Source: Streptococcus shenyangsis
GTDB taxonomy: Bacteria; Bacillota; Bacilli; Lactobacillales; Streptococcaceae
Direction: 5' to 3'
Length of the DNA stretch: 64,000 nucleotides
NCBI RefSeq assembly: GCF_006385785.1
Contig: NZ_VFSH01000005.1
Location: 1-64,000 of the forward strand
Below the pieces are notes generated by a model. The model was not told where the DNA came from. It saw only the letters and a program-made list of their open reading frames with translations, and searched no databases. How positions within the stretch are numbered: position 1 is the first letter of the stretch; each line of letters begins with the position of its first letter. Shown here piece after piece: positions 1-10,500 of this stretch. A program made the position numbers and the translations under genes.

Positions 1-96
1 ATTGTAGACTATATTGATTACTACAACAATAAACGAATTAAGGTAAAACTAAAAGGACTCAGTCCTGTGCAATACAGAACTAAATCCTTCGGATAA
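1..96 (+). CDS. IS3-family transposase, C-terminal fragment cut by the window edge
   Basis: Frame 1 is open from the first base to a TAA at 94-96. The tail reads IVDYIDYYNNKRI and ends with LSPVQYR-TKSFG. The YYN-x-KRI and SPVQYR signatures are the conserved end of the IS3-family DDE integrase domain. Only 31 residues are visible. The DDE catalytic residues lie outside the window, so whether the gene is intact cannot be told. Confidence 0.75.
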   Translation: MVDYIDYYNNKRIKVKLKGLSPVQYRTKSFG

Positions 97-127
97 ATTG
101 ATTGTCTAACTTTTTGGGGTCAGTACA
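1..127 (+). mobile_element. Right end of an IS3-family insertion sequence
   Basis: The window opens inside an insertion sequence. It contains the C-terminal tail of an IS3-family transposase followed by a terminal sequence at about 104-127. Read from the outer end inwards, this begins TGTACTGACCCC and continues into AAAAAGTTAGAC, which is the style of terminal inverted repeat used by IS150-group elements in streptococci. The left part of the element is outside the window, so completeness and target duplication cannot be judged. It lies about 120 bp downstream of whiA in convergent orientation. Confidence 0.75.
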
Positions 128-217
128 AGTCAACACCGGATATTATGCGTTTTTGATTTTAAAGAGCCAAATTTCTTAACTTAATGACATTGCTTTTTGC
201 CCAACCTCTTTTTATTT

Positions 218-250
218 CAAAAAAGAACCTCGCAAAACAAGAGCCTGGTT
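218..250 (-). terminator. Probable terminator of the rapZ-yvcK-whiA operon
   Basis: Just downstream of the whiA stop on the minus strand, an imperfect hairpin (AACC/GGTT outer arm, CTC/GAG inner arm) is followed by a T-rich run, TTCTTTTTT. The stem is bulged, so this is a moderate call. Confidence 0.4.
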
Positions 251-1162
251 TTATAGTTCATCGGCTAATTTATTTATCTTTCTGAGTCTATGATTGACAC
301 CACTTTTGGTCAGAGGGGTGCTGAGGCTATCTGCCAACTGCTGGATAGAGTAGTCTGGGTGCTGAATCCGCAACTGCGCTACTTCCTGCAAATCCACTGG
401 CAGATTTTCTAAGCCTATAATATCTTTGATTTTGCTGATATTGTTGATAGTCTTCATGCTGGCAGAAACTGTCCGAGCGATATTAGCTGTCTCGGCATTA
501 TTGGCTCTATTGAGGTCGTTACGGGTTTCTCGCAAAATCTTAACTCGCTCAAAATCATCACGCGCCTGCATGGCTCCGATGACAATCAAGAAGTCCATAA
601 TATCTTCGGCACGCTGGAGATAGGTCACAGCCCCCTTTTTGCGCTCAAGCACCTTAGCATCCAGTAAAAATTGCTGGAGAAGAGAGGCAATCCCTTGCGC
701 GTGGTCTAGATAAACAGAACTGATTTCCAACTGGTACTTACCTGATTCAGGGTCACGAATGCTCCCATTTGCTAAGAAAGCGCCACAGAGATAGGCACGA
801 CCTGCTTCCTCTTCTGATAAAATCGCCTCATCAATACCTGTTTCCAGGCCAAAGAAGGAGTCCGCCAAGTGCAAATCACTCAGCAAGTCCTGTACCTTTT
901 CATCTGTAAAAACAGTATAGACCCGATTCTTGCGAAGATTACTTCTTTGGTGGTGGCGAATTTCTGATTTGATTTCATAGAAATGGAGAAAGGACTCATA
1001 GAGGTGACGAGCCAGCTTGGCATTTTCTGTCACAACTGACAAGGTCAAGCCCGAAGTTGAGAGACCGATACTACCAGACATCTTGATAATGGCAGATAAT
1101 TCATGCCGGCTCAGATGGTGTTGACCTAGGATTTCTTCTTTTACTGCTACTGTGAAACTCAT
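251..1162 (-). CDS. whiA: DNA-binding protein WhiA (sporulation regulator family)
   Basis: The 303-residue product is a WhiA protein. It has an N-terminal LAGLIDADG-homing-endonuclease-like domain that has lost nuclease function in this family (about 1-190) and a C-terminal helix-turn-helix (about 255-300, containing [15 protein letters not shown]). In Firmicutes, WhiA is linked to cell division and chromosome segregation; its role in streptococci is less clear. It is the last gene of the conserved rapZ-yvcK-whiA operon. Its ATG overlaps the end of yvcK by 4 bases, which implies translational coupling. The length is normal for the family. Confidence 0.97.
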   Translation of the reverse strand: MSFTVAVKEEILGQHHLSRHELSAIIKMSGSIGLSTSGLTLSVVTENAKLARHLYESFLHFYEIKSEIRHHQRSNLRKNRVYTVFTDEKVQDLLSDLHLADSFFGLETGIDEAILSEEEAGRAYLCGAFLANGSIRDPESGKYQLEISSVYLDHAQGIASLLQQFLLDAKVLERKKGAVTYLQRAEDIMDFLIVIGAMQARDDFERVKILRETRNDLNRANNAETANIARTVSASMKTINNISKIKDIIGLENLPVDLQEVAQLRIQHPDYSIQQLADSLSTPLTKSGVNHRLRKINKLADEL

Positions 1163-2136
1163 TTTCTCACCTGTATAATCCGCATCAACTCATCCACAAT
1201 CAAATCCCCATCGTGGAAAGCACCTCCATTTTCCAGACGAAGGAAGTTGGATGAAATCACACGCGGAACTTGCTTACTAAGACCAGCAAAATCATGGTCC
1301 ACCTGCACCAAGTATTCATCAAAACGGTTGGAATTCATATATTCCTGTGGCACTTTTTCGATATTCACCAAGACCGTATCAATAAAAGGTCGGCCAAGGT
1401 GACGATGCAAGACTTCCACGTGATCACTATCTGTAAAGTGTTCCGTCTCCCCACGTTGGGTCATGATATTGCAGACATAGGCTATTTCTGCCTTGGTTTC
1501 CAAAAGCGCTCGACCAATTTCCTTAATGACAATATTGGGCAAAATAGAGGTAAAGAGGGAACCTGGCCCTAGGACAATCATGTCACTTTCAAGAATGGTC
1601 TGCACAACTCGACGGCTAGCCAGAGGTGTATCATCATTGAGAGTATTGGTCACATAGACATGGTCAATCATGCCTGGATGGTCTGCAATATGGCTCTCTC
1701 CAGCCACCTCTGTCCCATCCTGAAAGACTGCGTGCAGGGTCAAAGGATGGTCACTGGAAGGATAAATCTTCCCTGTTGTATGGAAAAATTTGCTCAATAA
1801 CTGCATGGCATTATAGGTCGAACCCTGCATTTCTGACAGACCAGCAATGATGAGATTACCCAATGGATGGCCAGCAAAGGCTCCCGCATTCTCAGAAAAA
1901 CGATACTGAAATACCTTCTCATAAAACTTAGGCATATCCGACATGGCCACAAGGACATTACGAAGATCACCTGGCGGTGTCAATTGTTGCATATTTTTTC
2001 GGAGTTCACCTGATGAACCGCCATCATCTGCCACCGTTACAATAGCAGCGATTTCCACATCTTTTTCTCGCAGACTTTTTAGAATGACGGGGATTCCAGT
2101 CCCTCCACCAATCACCGTTATCTTTGGTTTTCTCAT
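1159..2136 (-). CDS. yvcK: YvcK-family protein (gluconeogenesis factor / cell morphogenesis)
   Basis: The 325-residue product belongs to the YvcK/CofD-like family. The nucleotide-binding glycine-rich loop GGGTGIP lies at about 10-16, and the family signature [10 protein letters not shown] follows. In Bacillus, YvcK binds UDP-GlcNAc and influences cell-wall metabolism and growth on gluconeogenic carbon sources; in pneumococcus it has been tied to cell shape. The start overlaps the end of rapZ by 4 bases, so the three genes form one coupled operon. Confidence 0.96.
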   Translation of the reverse strand: MRKPKITVIGGGTGIPVILKSLREKDVEIAAIVTVADDGGSSGELRKNMQQLTPPGDLRNVLVAMSDMPKFYEKVFQYRFSENAGAFAGHPLGNLIIAGLSEMQGSTYNAMQLLSKFFHTTGKIYPSSDHPLTLHAVFQDGTEVAGESHIADHPGMIDHVYVTNTLNDDTPLASRRVVQTILESDMIVLGPGSLFTSILPNIVIKEIGRALLETKAEIAYVCNIMTQRGETEHFTDSDHVEVLHRHLGRPFIDTVLVNIEKVPQEYMNSNRFDEYLVQVDHDFAGLSKQVPRVISSNFLRLENGGAFHDGDLIVDELMRIIQVRK

Positions 2137-3023
2137 GAACGGTTTACCGTTTCCTTTCTTCGGTCTTTGTCGCGATGCCCTTCATTGACAGGCCAAGTCT
2201 TGGATAAGTCCTGCGCCAAGCGTTTAGCAAAGGCCACACTACGGTGTTGTCCTCCTGTACAGCCCATGGCAATGGTCAAAACAGACTTCCCTTCCTTTTG
2301 GTAACTTGGCAAAATCGGCTCAATCAAGGCCAATAAATGTTGATAAAAATCTTCTGACTCAGGATGGTTCATGACATAGTCGTACACTGGCTCATCCACA
2401 CCAGTTTGGTTTCTCAGTTCTGGTAGGTAGTAGGGATTTGGCAAGAAACGGACATCAAAGACCAAGTCCGCATCAATTGGGATTCCGTATTTAAAGCCAA
2501 AAGACATGACTTCAATACGGAAAGACTGAGCTTTCTCTTGATCCGAAAACTGCTCTGCAATGGTTTTACGCAGCTCACGAGGAGTCAGTTCAGTCGTATC
2601 CACCACATTTTGGCTCATGTTTTTCAAAGGCGCCAAGAGCTCACGCTCCAGTTTTATTCCATCCAAAATCCGTCCATCTGCAGCTAGAGGGTGACTTCGT
2701 CTAGTTTCCTTGTAACGCGCGACCAATTCCTTATCAGCTGCATCCAAAAAGAGAATTTTAAAGTCCAGTTCTTCCTTGTTTTCCAACTCATCCAAAACAG
2801 TTTGAATCTCTGAAAAGAAAGAACGGCTACGCATATCCACCACCAAGGCCAACTTATGGTCGTCTTCCTTTGTTTCCACCAACTGCAAAAACTTAGGCAA
2901 GAGAGCTGGCGGCATATTATCAATAGTGAAATATCCCAAATCCTCGAAAGACTGAATGGCTACAGTTTTCCCTGCACCACTCATCCCTGTCACAATCACC
3001 AAGTGAAGTTGTTTCTTTGTCAT
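2133..3023 (-). CDS. rapZ: RNase adapter / nucleotide-binding protein RapZ
   Basis: The 296-residue product is RapZ (YvcJ). It has a Walker A motif GMSGAGKT at residues 13-20 and the C-terminal family signature [10 protein letters not shown]. In E. coli, RapZ controls GlmZ small-RNA decay, while the Bacillus homologue YvcJ is a nucleotide hydrolase that affects competence; the streptococcal role is inferred only. It is the first gene of the rapZ-yvcK-whiA operon, about 50 bp downstream of ridA on the same strand. Confidence 0.96.
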   Translation of the reverse strand: MTKKQLHLVIVTGMSGAGKTVAIQSFEDLGYFTIDNMPPALLPKFLQLVETKEDDHKLALVVDMRSRSFFSEIQTVLDELENKEELDFKILFLDAADKELVARYKETRRSHPLAADGRILDGIKLERELLAPLKNMSQNVVDTTELTPRELRKTIAEQFSDQEKAQSFRIEVMSFGFKYGIPIDADLVFDVRFLPNPYYLPELRNQTGVDEPVYDYVMNHPESEDFYQHLLALIEPILPSYQKEGKSVLTIAMGCTGGQHRSVAFAKRLAQDLSKTWPVNEGHRDKDRRKETVNRS

Positions 3024-3074
3024 CTTTTTCTCCTTATATCAAAAGAAGTTTGGCAACACCAAACTTCAACTAGC

Positions 3075-3455
3075 TTATCCAATCTCTGCGATGACTTCGA
3101 TTTCGACTTTTACATCACGAGGAAGACGAGCTACCTCTACTGCTGAACGAGCTGGAAATTCCTCTTTAAAGGCCGTTTGGTAAACCTCATTAAAAGGAAC
3201 AAAGTCGTTCATATCGCTCAAGAAGCAAGTAGTTTTGACAACATGGTCAAAGTCAGTTCCTGCTTCTGCCAAAATAGCACCGATGTTTTTCAAGACTTGT
3301 TCTGTCTGTTCTTGAATCGTTTCTCCAACGATTTCCCCAGTTTCAGGAGAGAGAGGAACTTGACCACTAGCAAACAAAAGGTTGCCAACGATTTTTCCTT
3401 GAACATAGGGTCCAATAGCTTTTGGAGCTTTGTCTGTATGAATTGTTTTTGCCAT
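3075..3455 (-). CDS. ridA: RidA family enamine/imine deaminase
   Basis: The 126-residue product has the length and signatures of the RidA/YjgF/UK114 family. These include KAIGPYVQG near the N-terminus, GQVPL in the middle, and a conserved Arg in FPARSAVEV that binds substrate. RidA proteins hydrolyse reactive 2-aminoacrylate made by PLP enzymes, usually as cytosolic trimers. An AGGAAAAG ribosome-binding site precedes the ATG. The gene starts 10 bp after the engB/ysxC stop and is probably co-transcribed with it. Confidence 0.95.
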   Translation of the reverse strand: MAKTIHTDKAPKAIGPYVQGKIVGNLLFASGQVPLSPETGEIVGETIQEQTEQVLKNIGAILAEAGTDFDHVVKTTCFLSDMNDFVPFNEVYQTAFKEEFPARSAVEVARLPRDVKVEIEVIAEIG

Positions 3456-3465
3456 TTTCTTTTCC

Positions 3466-4053
3466 TCACAATTTTTCTAAGATTGCATCCCAAGCCTCAT
3501 CCATCCCAGCCTTGCTGACAGATGAAAAGAGGATAAAGTCGTCACTTGGGTCAAAGTTTAATTTCTTTTTGATTGCTGATTCGTGCTTGTTCCATTTACC
3601 ACGAGGAATCTTGTCCGCCTTGGTCGCCACAATGATGACTGGAATCTCATAATACTTGAGAAATTCGTACATCTGCACATCATCTGCTGACGGATCATGA
3701 CGAAGGTCAACTAGACTGACCACTGCACGGAGATTTTCCCGAGTCGTTAGGTACTCCTCAATCATGCGCCCCCACTTTTCACGTTCCTTTTTGGAAACAC
3801 GGGCATAACCATAACCAGGCACATCCACAAAGCGCATCTTGTCGTCAATGTTAAAGAAGTTGAGAAGCTGGGTTTTCCCAGGTTTCCCTGACGTACGAGC
3901 CAGATTCTTACGGTTCAGCATGGTATTGATAAAGCTGGATTTACCAACATTTGAACGCCCTGCAAGAGCGATCTCTGGCAGTTCATCCTGCGGATAGTGG
4001 GATTTATTAGCCGCACTGAGCAAGATTTCAGCATTATGTGTATTAAGTTCCAT
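3466..4053 (-). CDS. engB: Ribosome biogenesis GTPase YsxC/EngB
   Basis: This small TRAFAC GTPase takes part in 50S subunit assembly. Visible GTPase motifs are G1 GRSNVGKS near residue 31, G3 DVPGYGYA, and G4 TKAD. The start used here is the ATG encoding MELNTHNAE, because GAGGTGACT sits directly upstream as its Shine-Dalgarno site; a GTG two codons earlier is possible but badly spaced. This gives 195 residues, normal for YsxC. It follows clpX closely, in the conserved streptococcal clpX-ysxC arrangement. Confidence 0.96.
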   Translation of the reverse strand: MELNTHNAEILLSAANKSHYPQDELPEIALAGRSNVGKSSFINTMLNRKNLARTSGKPGKTQLLNFFNIDDKMRFVDVPGYGYARVSKKEREKWGRMIEEYLTTRENLRAVVSLVDLRHDPSADDVQMYEFLKYYEIPVIIVATKADKIPRGKWNKHESAIKKKLNFDPSDDFILFSSVSKAGMDEAWDAILEKL

Positions 4054-4061
4054 AGTCACCT

Positions 4062-5294
4062 CTAGGCTGTTTCTAGGATTGGTTTATCCGTTCCATCGAC
4101 AGCTTCTTTTGTGATGCGGACCAATTTCACATTTTCCTGACTCGGTACTTCAAACATGACATCTAGCATGGTTTCCTCGATAATCGAGCGAAGACCACGC
4201 GCACCAGTTTTGCGTTCGATGGCCCTATTGGCAATTTCCTGAAGGGCTTCATCGTCAAATTCCAACTCGACATCATCATAAGAAAGCAAGGTTTGGTATT
4301 GTTTTACCAAGGCATTTCTTGGCTCCTTCAAGATACGAACCAGGTCATCAACCGTCAATTGTTCAAGAGCTGCAAAGACAGGCAAGCGTCCAATCAACTC
4401 AGGGATAATCCCGAATTTTTGAATATCTTCTGCGATGATTTCTTGCATGTAAGAGCTGTTTTCGTCAATCGCCTTGTTATTTTGACCAAAACCGATAACC
4501 TTTTCACCCAGACCTTGTTTGACGATTTCTTCAATACCATCAAAGGCACCACCCACGATGAAGAGGATATTTTTAGTATCCACTTGAATCATTTCTTGTT
4601 GCGGATGCTTGCGTCCACCTTGAGGCGGTACGCTGGCAACAGTTCCCTCTATAATCTTGAGAAGGGCTTGTTGCACCCCTTCACCAGAAACGTCACGTGT
4701 GATCGATACGTTCTCGCTCTTCTTGGCAATCTTGTCAATTTCATCCACATAGATAATGCCACGCTCTGCACGTTCAATGTTAAAGTCAGCAGCCTGCAAG
4801 AGTTTGAGGAGGATATTTTCTACGTCCTCACCCACATAACCAGCCTCAGTAAGAGCAGTCGCATCTGCAATAGCAAAAGGCACATTCAAGCTCTTAGCCA
4901 AGGTCTGAGCAAGGAATGTTTTCCCTGAACCAGTTGGGCCAATCATCAAGATGTTTGACTTCTGCAAATCCACATCTTCTGACTCTTCGCGTGTATCGTG
5001 AAAATTAATACGTTTGTAGTGGTTATAAACTGCAACTGCCAAGGCACGCTTGGCACGATCTTGACCGATTACATAGTGGTTCAAGATATGGAGAAGTTCG
5101 ATTGGTTTTGGAACTTCTGACAAGTCTGCCAAGACTTCCTCAGCCAACTCCTCACGGATGATTTCCTGGGCCAACTCCACACATTCATTACAGATAAAGG
5201 CGTTGTTGCCTGCGATTATTTTTTGTACTTCTTCTTGGCTTTTGCCACAAAATGAGCAATAAACCATCATATCATTATTCCTAGTTGTAGGCAT
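4062..5294 (-). CDS. clpX: ATP-dependent Clp protease ATP-binding subunit ClpX
   Basis: The 410-residue AAA+ unfoldase delivers substrates to ClpP. It has an N-terminal zinc-binding domain with CSFC and CNEC pairs (about 12-38), Walker A GPTGSGKT (about 118-125), Walker B with VDEIDKI, pore-loop residues including GYVG and RKH, and the C-terminal sensor-2 motif [20 protein letters not shown] site precedes the ATG. clpX is essential in pneumococcus and is often paired with ysxC as here. The N-terminus (MPTTRNND) differs slightly from the pneumococcal form I remember. Confidence 0.98.
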   Translation of the reverse strand: MPTTRNNDMMVYCSFCGKSQEEVQKIIAGNNAFICNECVELAQEIIREELAEEVLADLSEVPKPIELLHILNHYVIGQDRAKRALAVAVYNHYKRINFHDTREESEDVDLQKSNILMIGPTGSGKTFLAQTLAKSLNVPFAIADATALTEAGYVGEDVENILLKLLQAADFNIERAERGIIYVDEIDKIAKKSENVSITRDVSGEGVQQALLKIIEGTVASVPPQGGRKHPQQEMIQVDTKNILFIVGGAFDGIEEIVKQGLGEKVIGFGQNNKAIDENSSYMQEIIAEDIQKFGIIPELIGRLPVFAALEQLTVDDLVRILKEPRNALVKQYQTLLSYDDVELEFDDEALQEIANRAIERKTGARGLRSIIEETMLDVMFEVPSQENVKLVRITKEAVDGTDKPILETA

Positions 5295-5330
5295 GATTTC
5301 CTTCCGTTCTATTCTATACTATCATTCTAT

Positions 5331-5501
5331 CTAAAATAAGGTCATGTAAAAGGCATGAACACTATTGACCAAATTGGTAAAGGCATTTAACCAGAGCAGG
5401 ACAGAAAGTCCATAACGCTTTTTACGAAAAGCCTGTGCTCCTGCAAGCAAGCAGACCAAACACAGCATGGCTGTGAAAAAACCAAATATACTACGTTCCA
5501 T
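5331..5501 (-). CDS. Small hypothetical membrane protein (56 aa)
   Basis: A 56-residue reading frame starts MERSIFGFF and ends FYMTLF. Its ATG overlaps the dfrA stop codon in a TAATG junction, which argues for translational coupling. It has two hydrophobic stretches (about 5-24 and 32-54) separated by a basic FRKKRYG turn, so it looks like a two-helix membrane protein. I recall an equivalent hypothetical gene between clpX and the DHFR gene in pneumococcus. No function is known to me. Confidence 0.75.
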   Translation of the reverse strand: MERSIFGFFTAMLCLVCLLAGAQAFRKKRYGLSVLLWLNAFTNLVNSVHAFYMTLF

Positions 5502-6007
5502 TAGACTTCCTTTCTCTTGCGGTATTGGATGGTAAAATCATAAGGATTTTTCTCATCTTTGGCATAGGATTTGCTTGAAACTGTCTCAAAAAGAGACAAG
5601 TTAAACTCTTCAGGGAAATAGGTATCTCCCTCCACCCGAGCATGAATTTGAGTCACAATTACTTCGTCCAAATAGGGTTCAAAAGCCTGAAAAATCTGCT
5701 TTCCACCAATAATATAGAGATTCTTTTCTTGAGCCTGATACCAGTCCAAGACAGACTGGACATCATGAAAAGTAGCAACTCCATCTATCTTTTCTTCCGG
5801 GTTACGTGTCAAAATCAAGATTTCACGTTTTGGAAGCAAGCGGCGTTCCATCCCATCAAAGGTCACACGCCCCATCAAGATAGCATGATTCAGAGTTGTT
5901 TCTTTAAAGTGTTGCAATTCTGCTGGCAAATACCAGGGCAGACGATTGTCCTTACCAATCACACCCTCTTCATCCTGGGCCCAAATAGCTACGATTTTTT
6001 TAGTCAT
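5501..6007 (-). CDS. dfrA: Dihydrofolate reductase (trimethoprim target)
   Basis: The 168-residue enzyme reduces dihydrofolate to tetrahydrofolate with NADPH. It has the DHFR signatures [14 protein letters not shown] near residues 15-28, GRVTFDGM, and IIGGKQIF at 99-106. GGATGGAAGC precedes the ATG. Position 100, where Leu is the main trimethoprim-resistance change in pneumococcus, is Ile. Asp20, His81, Ala92 and Phe135 match accessory polymorphisms described in resistant pneumococcal alleles, as I remember them. The downstream 56-residue gene overlaps its stop. Confidence 0.97.
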   Translation of the reverse strand: MTKKIVAIWAQDEEGVIGKDNRLPWYLPAELQHFKETTLNHAILMGRVTFDGMERRLLPKREILILTRNPEEKIDGVATFHDVQSVLDWYQAQEKNLYIIGGKQIFQAFEPYLDEVIVTQIHARVEGDTYFPEEFNLSLFETVSSKSYAKDEKNPYDFTIQYRKRKEV

Positions 6008-6085
6008 GCTTCCATCCTTTTCACTGATAGTACTATTTTATCAAAAAACTCAAAAAAAGACTGGTTTGGAATAGCTTACAGAATA

Positions 6086-6118
6086 GAAAAAATCTGTAAG
6101 AAATTTCCTACAGATTTA
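6086..6118 (-). terminator. Rho-independent terminator of dpr
   Basis: On the minus strand, an AAATCTGTA / TACAGATTT stem with a small A/T loop is followed by a run of T. It lies about 20 bp after the dpr stop codon. Confidence 0.8.
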
Positions 6119-6136
6119 TATATTTTCTATTGTTTC

Positions 6137-6655
6137 TTACAAACCAGGTGCTTGTCCTAATTCTGCCGCAAGCATCCAGACTGTTTTTTCAAGGTCAGCC
6201 TTAGCTCCAACAAAGATATCATTGGTTACATCATCGCCTTCTTTATCTGTCACATCCAAAGCTTCTTGGAAAAGCGTGATGAGGTAACGATAAATTTCAA
6301 GGACACGTTCCAAACTTTCTTCTACATTGCGGAACTCTCCAACTTCTTCTTCGATTTCACTGTTTTGAAGGAACTCTGTCAATGTAGAGAATGGGCTACC
6401 TCCGAGTGTAATCAATCGTTCGCTGATTTCATCTAAATGACCATCAAGAGCATCCATGTACTCATCCATTTTTGGATGCCATACAAGAAATCCACGACCA
6501 CGCATGTACCAGTGTACTTGGTGCAAAGCCACGTGGGCCACGTATAAATCAGCAACAGCTTGGTTCAATACTTCCTTTGTTTTTGCCAATGCTACTGGCG
6601 CTGTTTTTGTTAATGATGCTACATCTTTTACTGCTTCTTTTTTCAATTCTACCAT
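6137..6655 (-). CDS. dpr: Dps-like peroxide resistance protein Dpr
   Basis: This Dps/ferritin-family protein (172 residues from the chosen start) forms a 12-subunit shell that oxidises and stores iron, protecting against hydrogen peroxide. The ferroxidase site is visible as HQVHWYMRG followed by [21 protein letters not shown], with its conserved His, Asp and Glu. The ATG at 6655 (MVELKKEAV) is preferred over an ATG 10 codons upstream because GAGGTAAAGAAA precedes it. Mitis-group streptococci make peroxide and lack catalase, which fits. It is monocistronic with its own promoter and terminator. Confidence 0.96.
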   Translation of the reverse strand: MVELKKEAVKDVASLTKTAPVALAKTKEVLNQAVADLYVAHVALHQVHWYMRGRGFLVWHPKMDEYMDALDGHLDEISERLITLGGSPFSTLTEFLQNSEIEEEVGEFRNVEESLERVLEIYRYLITLFQEALDVTDKEGDDVTNDIFVGAKADLEKTVWMLAAELGQAPGL

Positions 6656-6690
6656 TTTCTTTACCTCGTTCATTATTTTTTGCAACCACT

Positions 6691-6705
6691 TCTTAATGAT
6701 TACTA
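6691..6705 (-). promoter_or_regulatory. Weak PerR-box-like palindrome at the dpr promoter
   Basis: TAGTAATCATTAAGA lies just downstream of the dpr -10 element. About 10 of 14 positions match the 7-1-7 PerR consensus (TTATAAT-N-ATTATAA). Streptococci such as S. pyogenes regulate dpr by PerR, but pneumococcus is usually said to lack PerR, so this may be chance or a site for another regulator such as RitR. Confidence 0.2.
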
Positions 6706-6709
6706 TCTT

Positions 6710-6738
6710 AGTATACCACTAAGAAAAACCAATAGCAA
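6710..6738 (-). promoter_or_regulatory. Promoter of dpr
   Basis: On the minus strand, a -35 TTGCTA and a -10 TATACT are separated by exactly 17 bp. They lie about 55 bp upstream of the dpr start codon. Confidence 0.7.
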
Positions 6739-7018
6739 GTCAAATGACCCACATGAGAAAAGTTGCAATAGACTGATAATTTAAGAATTTTTTAGAGAAT
6801 ATTAGAGTCAATTTCATGTCTATTTTTTAATAAAGAAAAGAAAAAGAATATACAAACTTCTAGCAAACTGAATAAGAACTATTAAATTGTACAGTGTATT
6901 ATTGAACTACGATATTTCTTAAATAGACTGTCAACAAAAAATCTATTTTTATTTTATAGAAACTTAAAAGTAGGGGAAGTGTCTTCAACTACGACATTAT
7001 CATCTTGATCAGCATCTT

Positions 7019-7214
7019 ATACTCAATGAAAATCAAAGAGTAAACTAGGAAACTAGCCGAAGGCTGCTCAAAGTACATCTTTGAGGTTGCAGATAAAACT
7101 GACGAAGTCAGCTCAAAACACTGTTTTGAGGTTGTGGATAGAACTGACGAAGTCAGTAACCATACGCACGGCAAGACTACGTTGACGTGGTTTGAAGAGA
7201 TTTTTGGAGAGTAT
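7019..7214 (-). repeat. BOX element (boxA-boxB-boxB-boxC)
   Basis: On the minus strand the element begins ATACTCTCCAAAAATCTCTTC and continues into CAAACCACGTC, the boxA start, and passes through CTTGCCGTGCGTATGG. Two boxB-like units with TGACTTCGTCAG follow, and it ends in boxC with GATTTTCATTGAGTAT. BOX elements are short mobilisable repeats typical of S. pneumoniae and close mitis-group species; they fold into stem-loops in RNA. This one sits downstream of the M26 protease gene in the same orientation. Confidence 0.85.
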
Positions 7215-7256
7215 TGGCTCAGGAAACGAATACTAACAAAGTGTTAAACAGCACAA

Positions 7257-7296
7257 GAACGACCTTACCCCTCTTAAAATGAGGAACAAGGCCGTT
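7257..7296 (-). terminator. Candidate terminator or structured 3' end of the M26 protease transcript
   Basis: Two 16-base arms (AACGGCCTTGTTCCTC and GAGGGGTAAGGTCGTT, minus strand) flank an 8-base loop. Read as minus-strand RNA they pair along almost the whole length with four G-U pairs, whereas plus-strand RNA would have four mismatches. This fits a functional minus-strand structure. There is only a weak T-rich tail. Confidence 0.4.
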
Positions 7297-7505
7297 GCTT
7301 AATTTCTTATTATTTCATCATTCGCTTTATAGAAAACTGTTTTCTTCTAGAGATTTCATTTTTAAGAAACTGTCTAGCTAATACTTTTTCTCATTAGTCA
7401 TTCCATGATGATCTTATCAAGTATTTTCGCGATAGATATCAGATACTCATCACTTAAAAACTGAGAAAACTACCATAAAATTTAATTGAAGAAATATAAA
7501 ATTCC

Positions 7506-10500
7506 TTATTTCTTAAATATAGACTGTCTGAAATCATCTGTCTCACGAAGATAAGCGTTGTAAATCTTTTTCTTGAGCAAGTTGACCCAACTAGCTTCGA
7601 CACGGCTAGTCGCATTAGTAATGTTACCTACATCCTCTGCTACTGCTTCATCCATCAGTTTCTGCATCTGTGCGTAAGAACGAATAGTTACTTTCTTAGT
7701 ACTATTTGGATTTCTAAGTTCGTACTCAATAGTGATCGGCTTAAGCTTTGTCAGCTGATCAATTCGTTCCTTATACATGGCCTTCTTGAAAGCTACCCAA
7801 GAGTCATATTCGCCCTTAAATACATTTTCCAAAACTTTTTGGTCTGTCACTAGACCTACATCCCTTCCAGACCATCCGTCCCACGTTTTCTTACCTTCAT
7901 CAAAGGCTTCCTTAGAGTACTTACCAGAAACATAAGGAACAAATCCTTCATGATATCCCTTGGCTGCCAGTAACTCATAAGCCGTACGTCGGAACATAAC
8001 ATCCCCTGGAGCTCCTTTAGGATTGCTCAATGCTGAGTAGATTGGTGAGAAGAGACTAAGACTGAGGTAGCCATTCCGTCTATATTTACCACTATCCCTG
8101 TTCTCTCGACGCGTAATCACATCATTCTCAATCAAAGAGTAGAAACTAGTTAGCTGCTTAATTTCCTCTGCAGTGAAGGTTCGTGTCTGGTTACCAGCAT
8201 GGGTTTCCTTACCATACTTATCTGTAATGTAGTAATTTTCCATCTTTCTGAACCACTGAAGCTTAGCATCATCACTCTGCTTAAGCATAGAAGTACCTTC
8301 TAAGTAATCGAGTGTATAGATCATATCAAACATACCATGAACATAGTGTTGCAAGTCTGCTGCATTTTGAACACGCTCTTTGAAATTATAGGTATGCATA
8401 CGTGTCTTAGAATCTTTATCCACCTTGAAGAGGGTATTAAGAGTAATAGTTGGTTCGTCAGGGGTTGGAGTAGATTGCAAGAGCCCTCGAGCATAGAGTT
8501 CAGCTCCCAGACCTTCACGACGACCATTGCCCTCAAAGTAGATGCCGCCGTCAGAGTTATGAGTCATTTCATGCGTATAAACAGAGTTACCATAGTCTTC
8601 CAATAAACGAGCAGCGTCAAAGTGGGTTACACTTCCTGTAGCATAGGCATTGTAGCCCTTACTTGGATACCACTTGCCTGCTGGTCCAAAGAACTCCTGC
8701 ATAGCTAACGATTTCTTATCATTAGCTGGAGCCCAATATCTTTGACCAGTACTATCTTTCATTAGGAATCCATCGTAAACTAGTACGGAACGGAAAAGCT
8801 TGTCCCTGCTTTCTGGACTTAGAATCTTGTACCAGAAATCATAATGATCGCGCTGATATTCAGCTGATTTTCTAACTCTATCTTCGACATATTCTACCAA
8901 CTCTGCATCTGTCCTTACCTTACCATCGACAACATCTCGGTAACGATCATAAGCACCCATGGAGATAGTGGACATATTGGAGATGACATAGACACCTTTC
9001 TCACTCATAGTCAAGAGCGGTAGAAGCATGCCCTTATATTCCCAATTATCAGCAGTAATCTTATCATAAACGCCGACAGAATACTTGCTCTTGCCCTCAG
9101 CTGTATCCTGAATCTTTCTAGCCTCTGCTATATCTGACTTAGACTCTACGATATAAGCTTTTGTATTGGTCTTGAGCCATTCATTATTAGTCTTGTATGG
9201 TAAGAAGAGCTGACGGTAATTTTCCAAATAATTGAAAAGTCCACGCTTACCAGTCGCTTCAGAGAGAGAACTATCATAAGCTAAATGATTGTTCTTTGCT
9301 TTAAGATTATTCATTCCTGACTGGCCTAATGAAATAATGGTGTCTATCGTTGAAGCACTATGGTTGCCAAAGAAATCAAACTTATAAGCAGATAAATCTT
9401 TGACATTAATATTATCATAATTAATATTATACCAACGGTTAAGATAGGTAAGCCCAAGCAAGAAGGCTTCCTTATTGGCTGTAATCTTGTGAGCTACATA
9501 GTCGGCCACAACATTGCCTTCAGTATTGATTGACTTATCCATAGCCAGAACTTTGCGTAACTCTTCTGAGAGCTTGGTCTTGACTTGTTCAAAAGCCCCA
9601 TCAAGATAAAGATCATCCAAGGAAGTGTCAGCATTTACACCTAAAACAGTTCGCATGGCTGGTGAGTCAAGAACTACCTTATTCAACTCTGGCAGTACTT
9701 GATTCAGAACTCTGCTATAGTCTGATAAGAAAGCTTCAGGTGTATAAAGGAGATCTAAGCTGTTTACACTGTATTCTGCAATTGCTTGATTCTTAAACTC
9801 TCCCTTATAAGTCAAATTCAGGTAATCAACCGTATTATCCTCGAAGTGTAACATCAAACGGTCAATAGATGCCTTATTACTATTAATATCAGTGATAATC
9901 TGGTCACCTTTCATTGGAACAACATCCAACAAATATTCTGTATTGAGCTTATGATGATCTGGGAGTTTATTTCCATAGCTAATGATTGTCTCCTTGTTAT
10001 AGAACGGAAGGAGTTTTTCCATATTGGAATAAGCTATCAAACGATTTTCTCGAGCATTCTTCTCTTGAGCATAGTTAACAGAATAAAGGTTAAGATTCGT
10101 GTCCTCTAGATTTGTCGTAATATCTAAACTAGCTAGCTTCTCTTCTGCCTCGTTCAGAGTCAGTGTTGAAGTGACAAACTTGTCATTTTCCAGCGTTTGA
10201 TTTCCTTCAACAGCATAAGCTTCTGTAATACGATCATTATTGTAGGCTTGATCTCCAGAAATACTATAAACATTCGTACCACTAATATTACTGATAACAT
10301 TGTCAACCAAGCCATTGAAGTAATTGGATCCTACGATACCGCCAATCTGACCATTCTTAGTAGTATTTTGAATCTTTCCAGTTGCATAAGAACGGCTAAT
10401 ACGGGCATTGTTCTCCAAACGACCAACCAAACCGCCGAATCGTTGGTTGTTGGCTCTAGCACCTGCTAGGATGGTCACATCTGCTCTGCTTTGACTGAGC

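Larger units (their letters stand above)
6740..7505. other. Non-coding spacer between dpr and the M26 protease gene
   Basis: These roughly 770 bp are AT-rich and hold no credible gene on either strand. They contain a BOX element (7019-7214), a GU-rich hairpin (7257-7296), and near 6918-6945 a short near-copy of the protease gene's own 3' end. In the pneumococcal order I remember, dpr and lytC are adjacent, so this spacer is one flank of the protease insertion. Confidence 0.6.

Noticed and set aside
4293..4928. Plus-strand 211-codon frame opposite clpX
   Set aside because: Clp family coding on the other strand is certain; this frame has no recognisable domain.
6989..7174. 61-codon minus-strand frame in the BOX element
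   Set aside because: BOX sequence often gives short open frames (repeated LTSSVLS here); no ribosome-binding site is seen.
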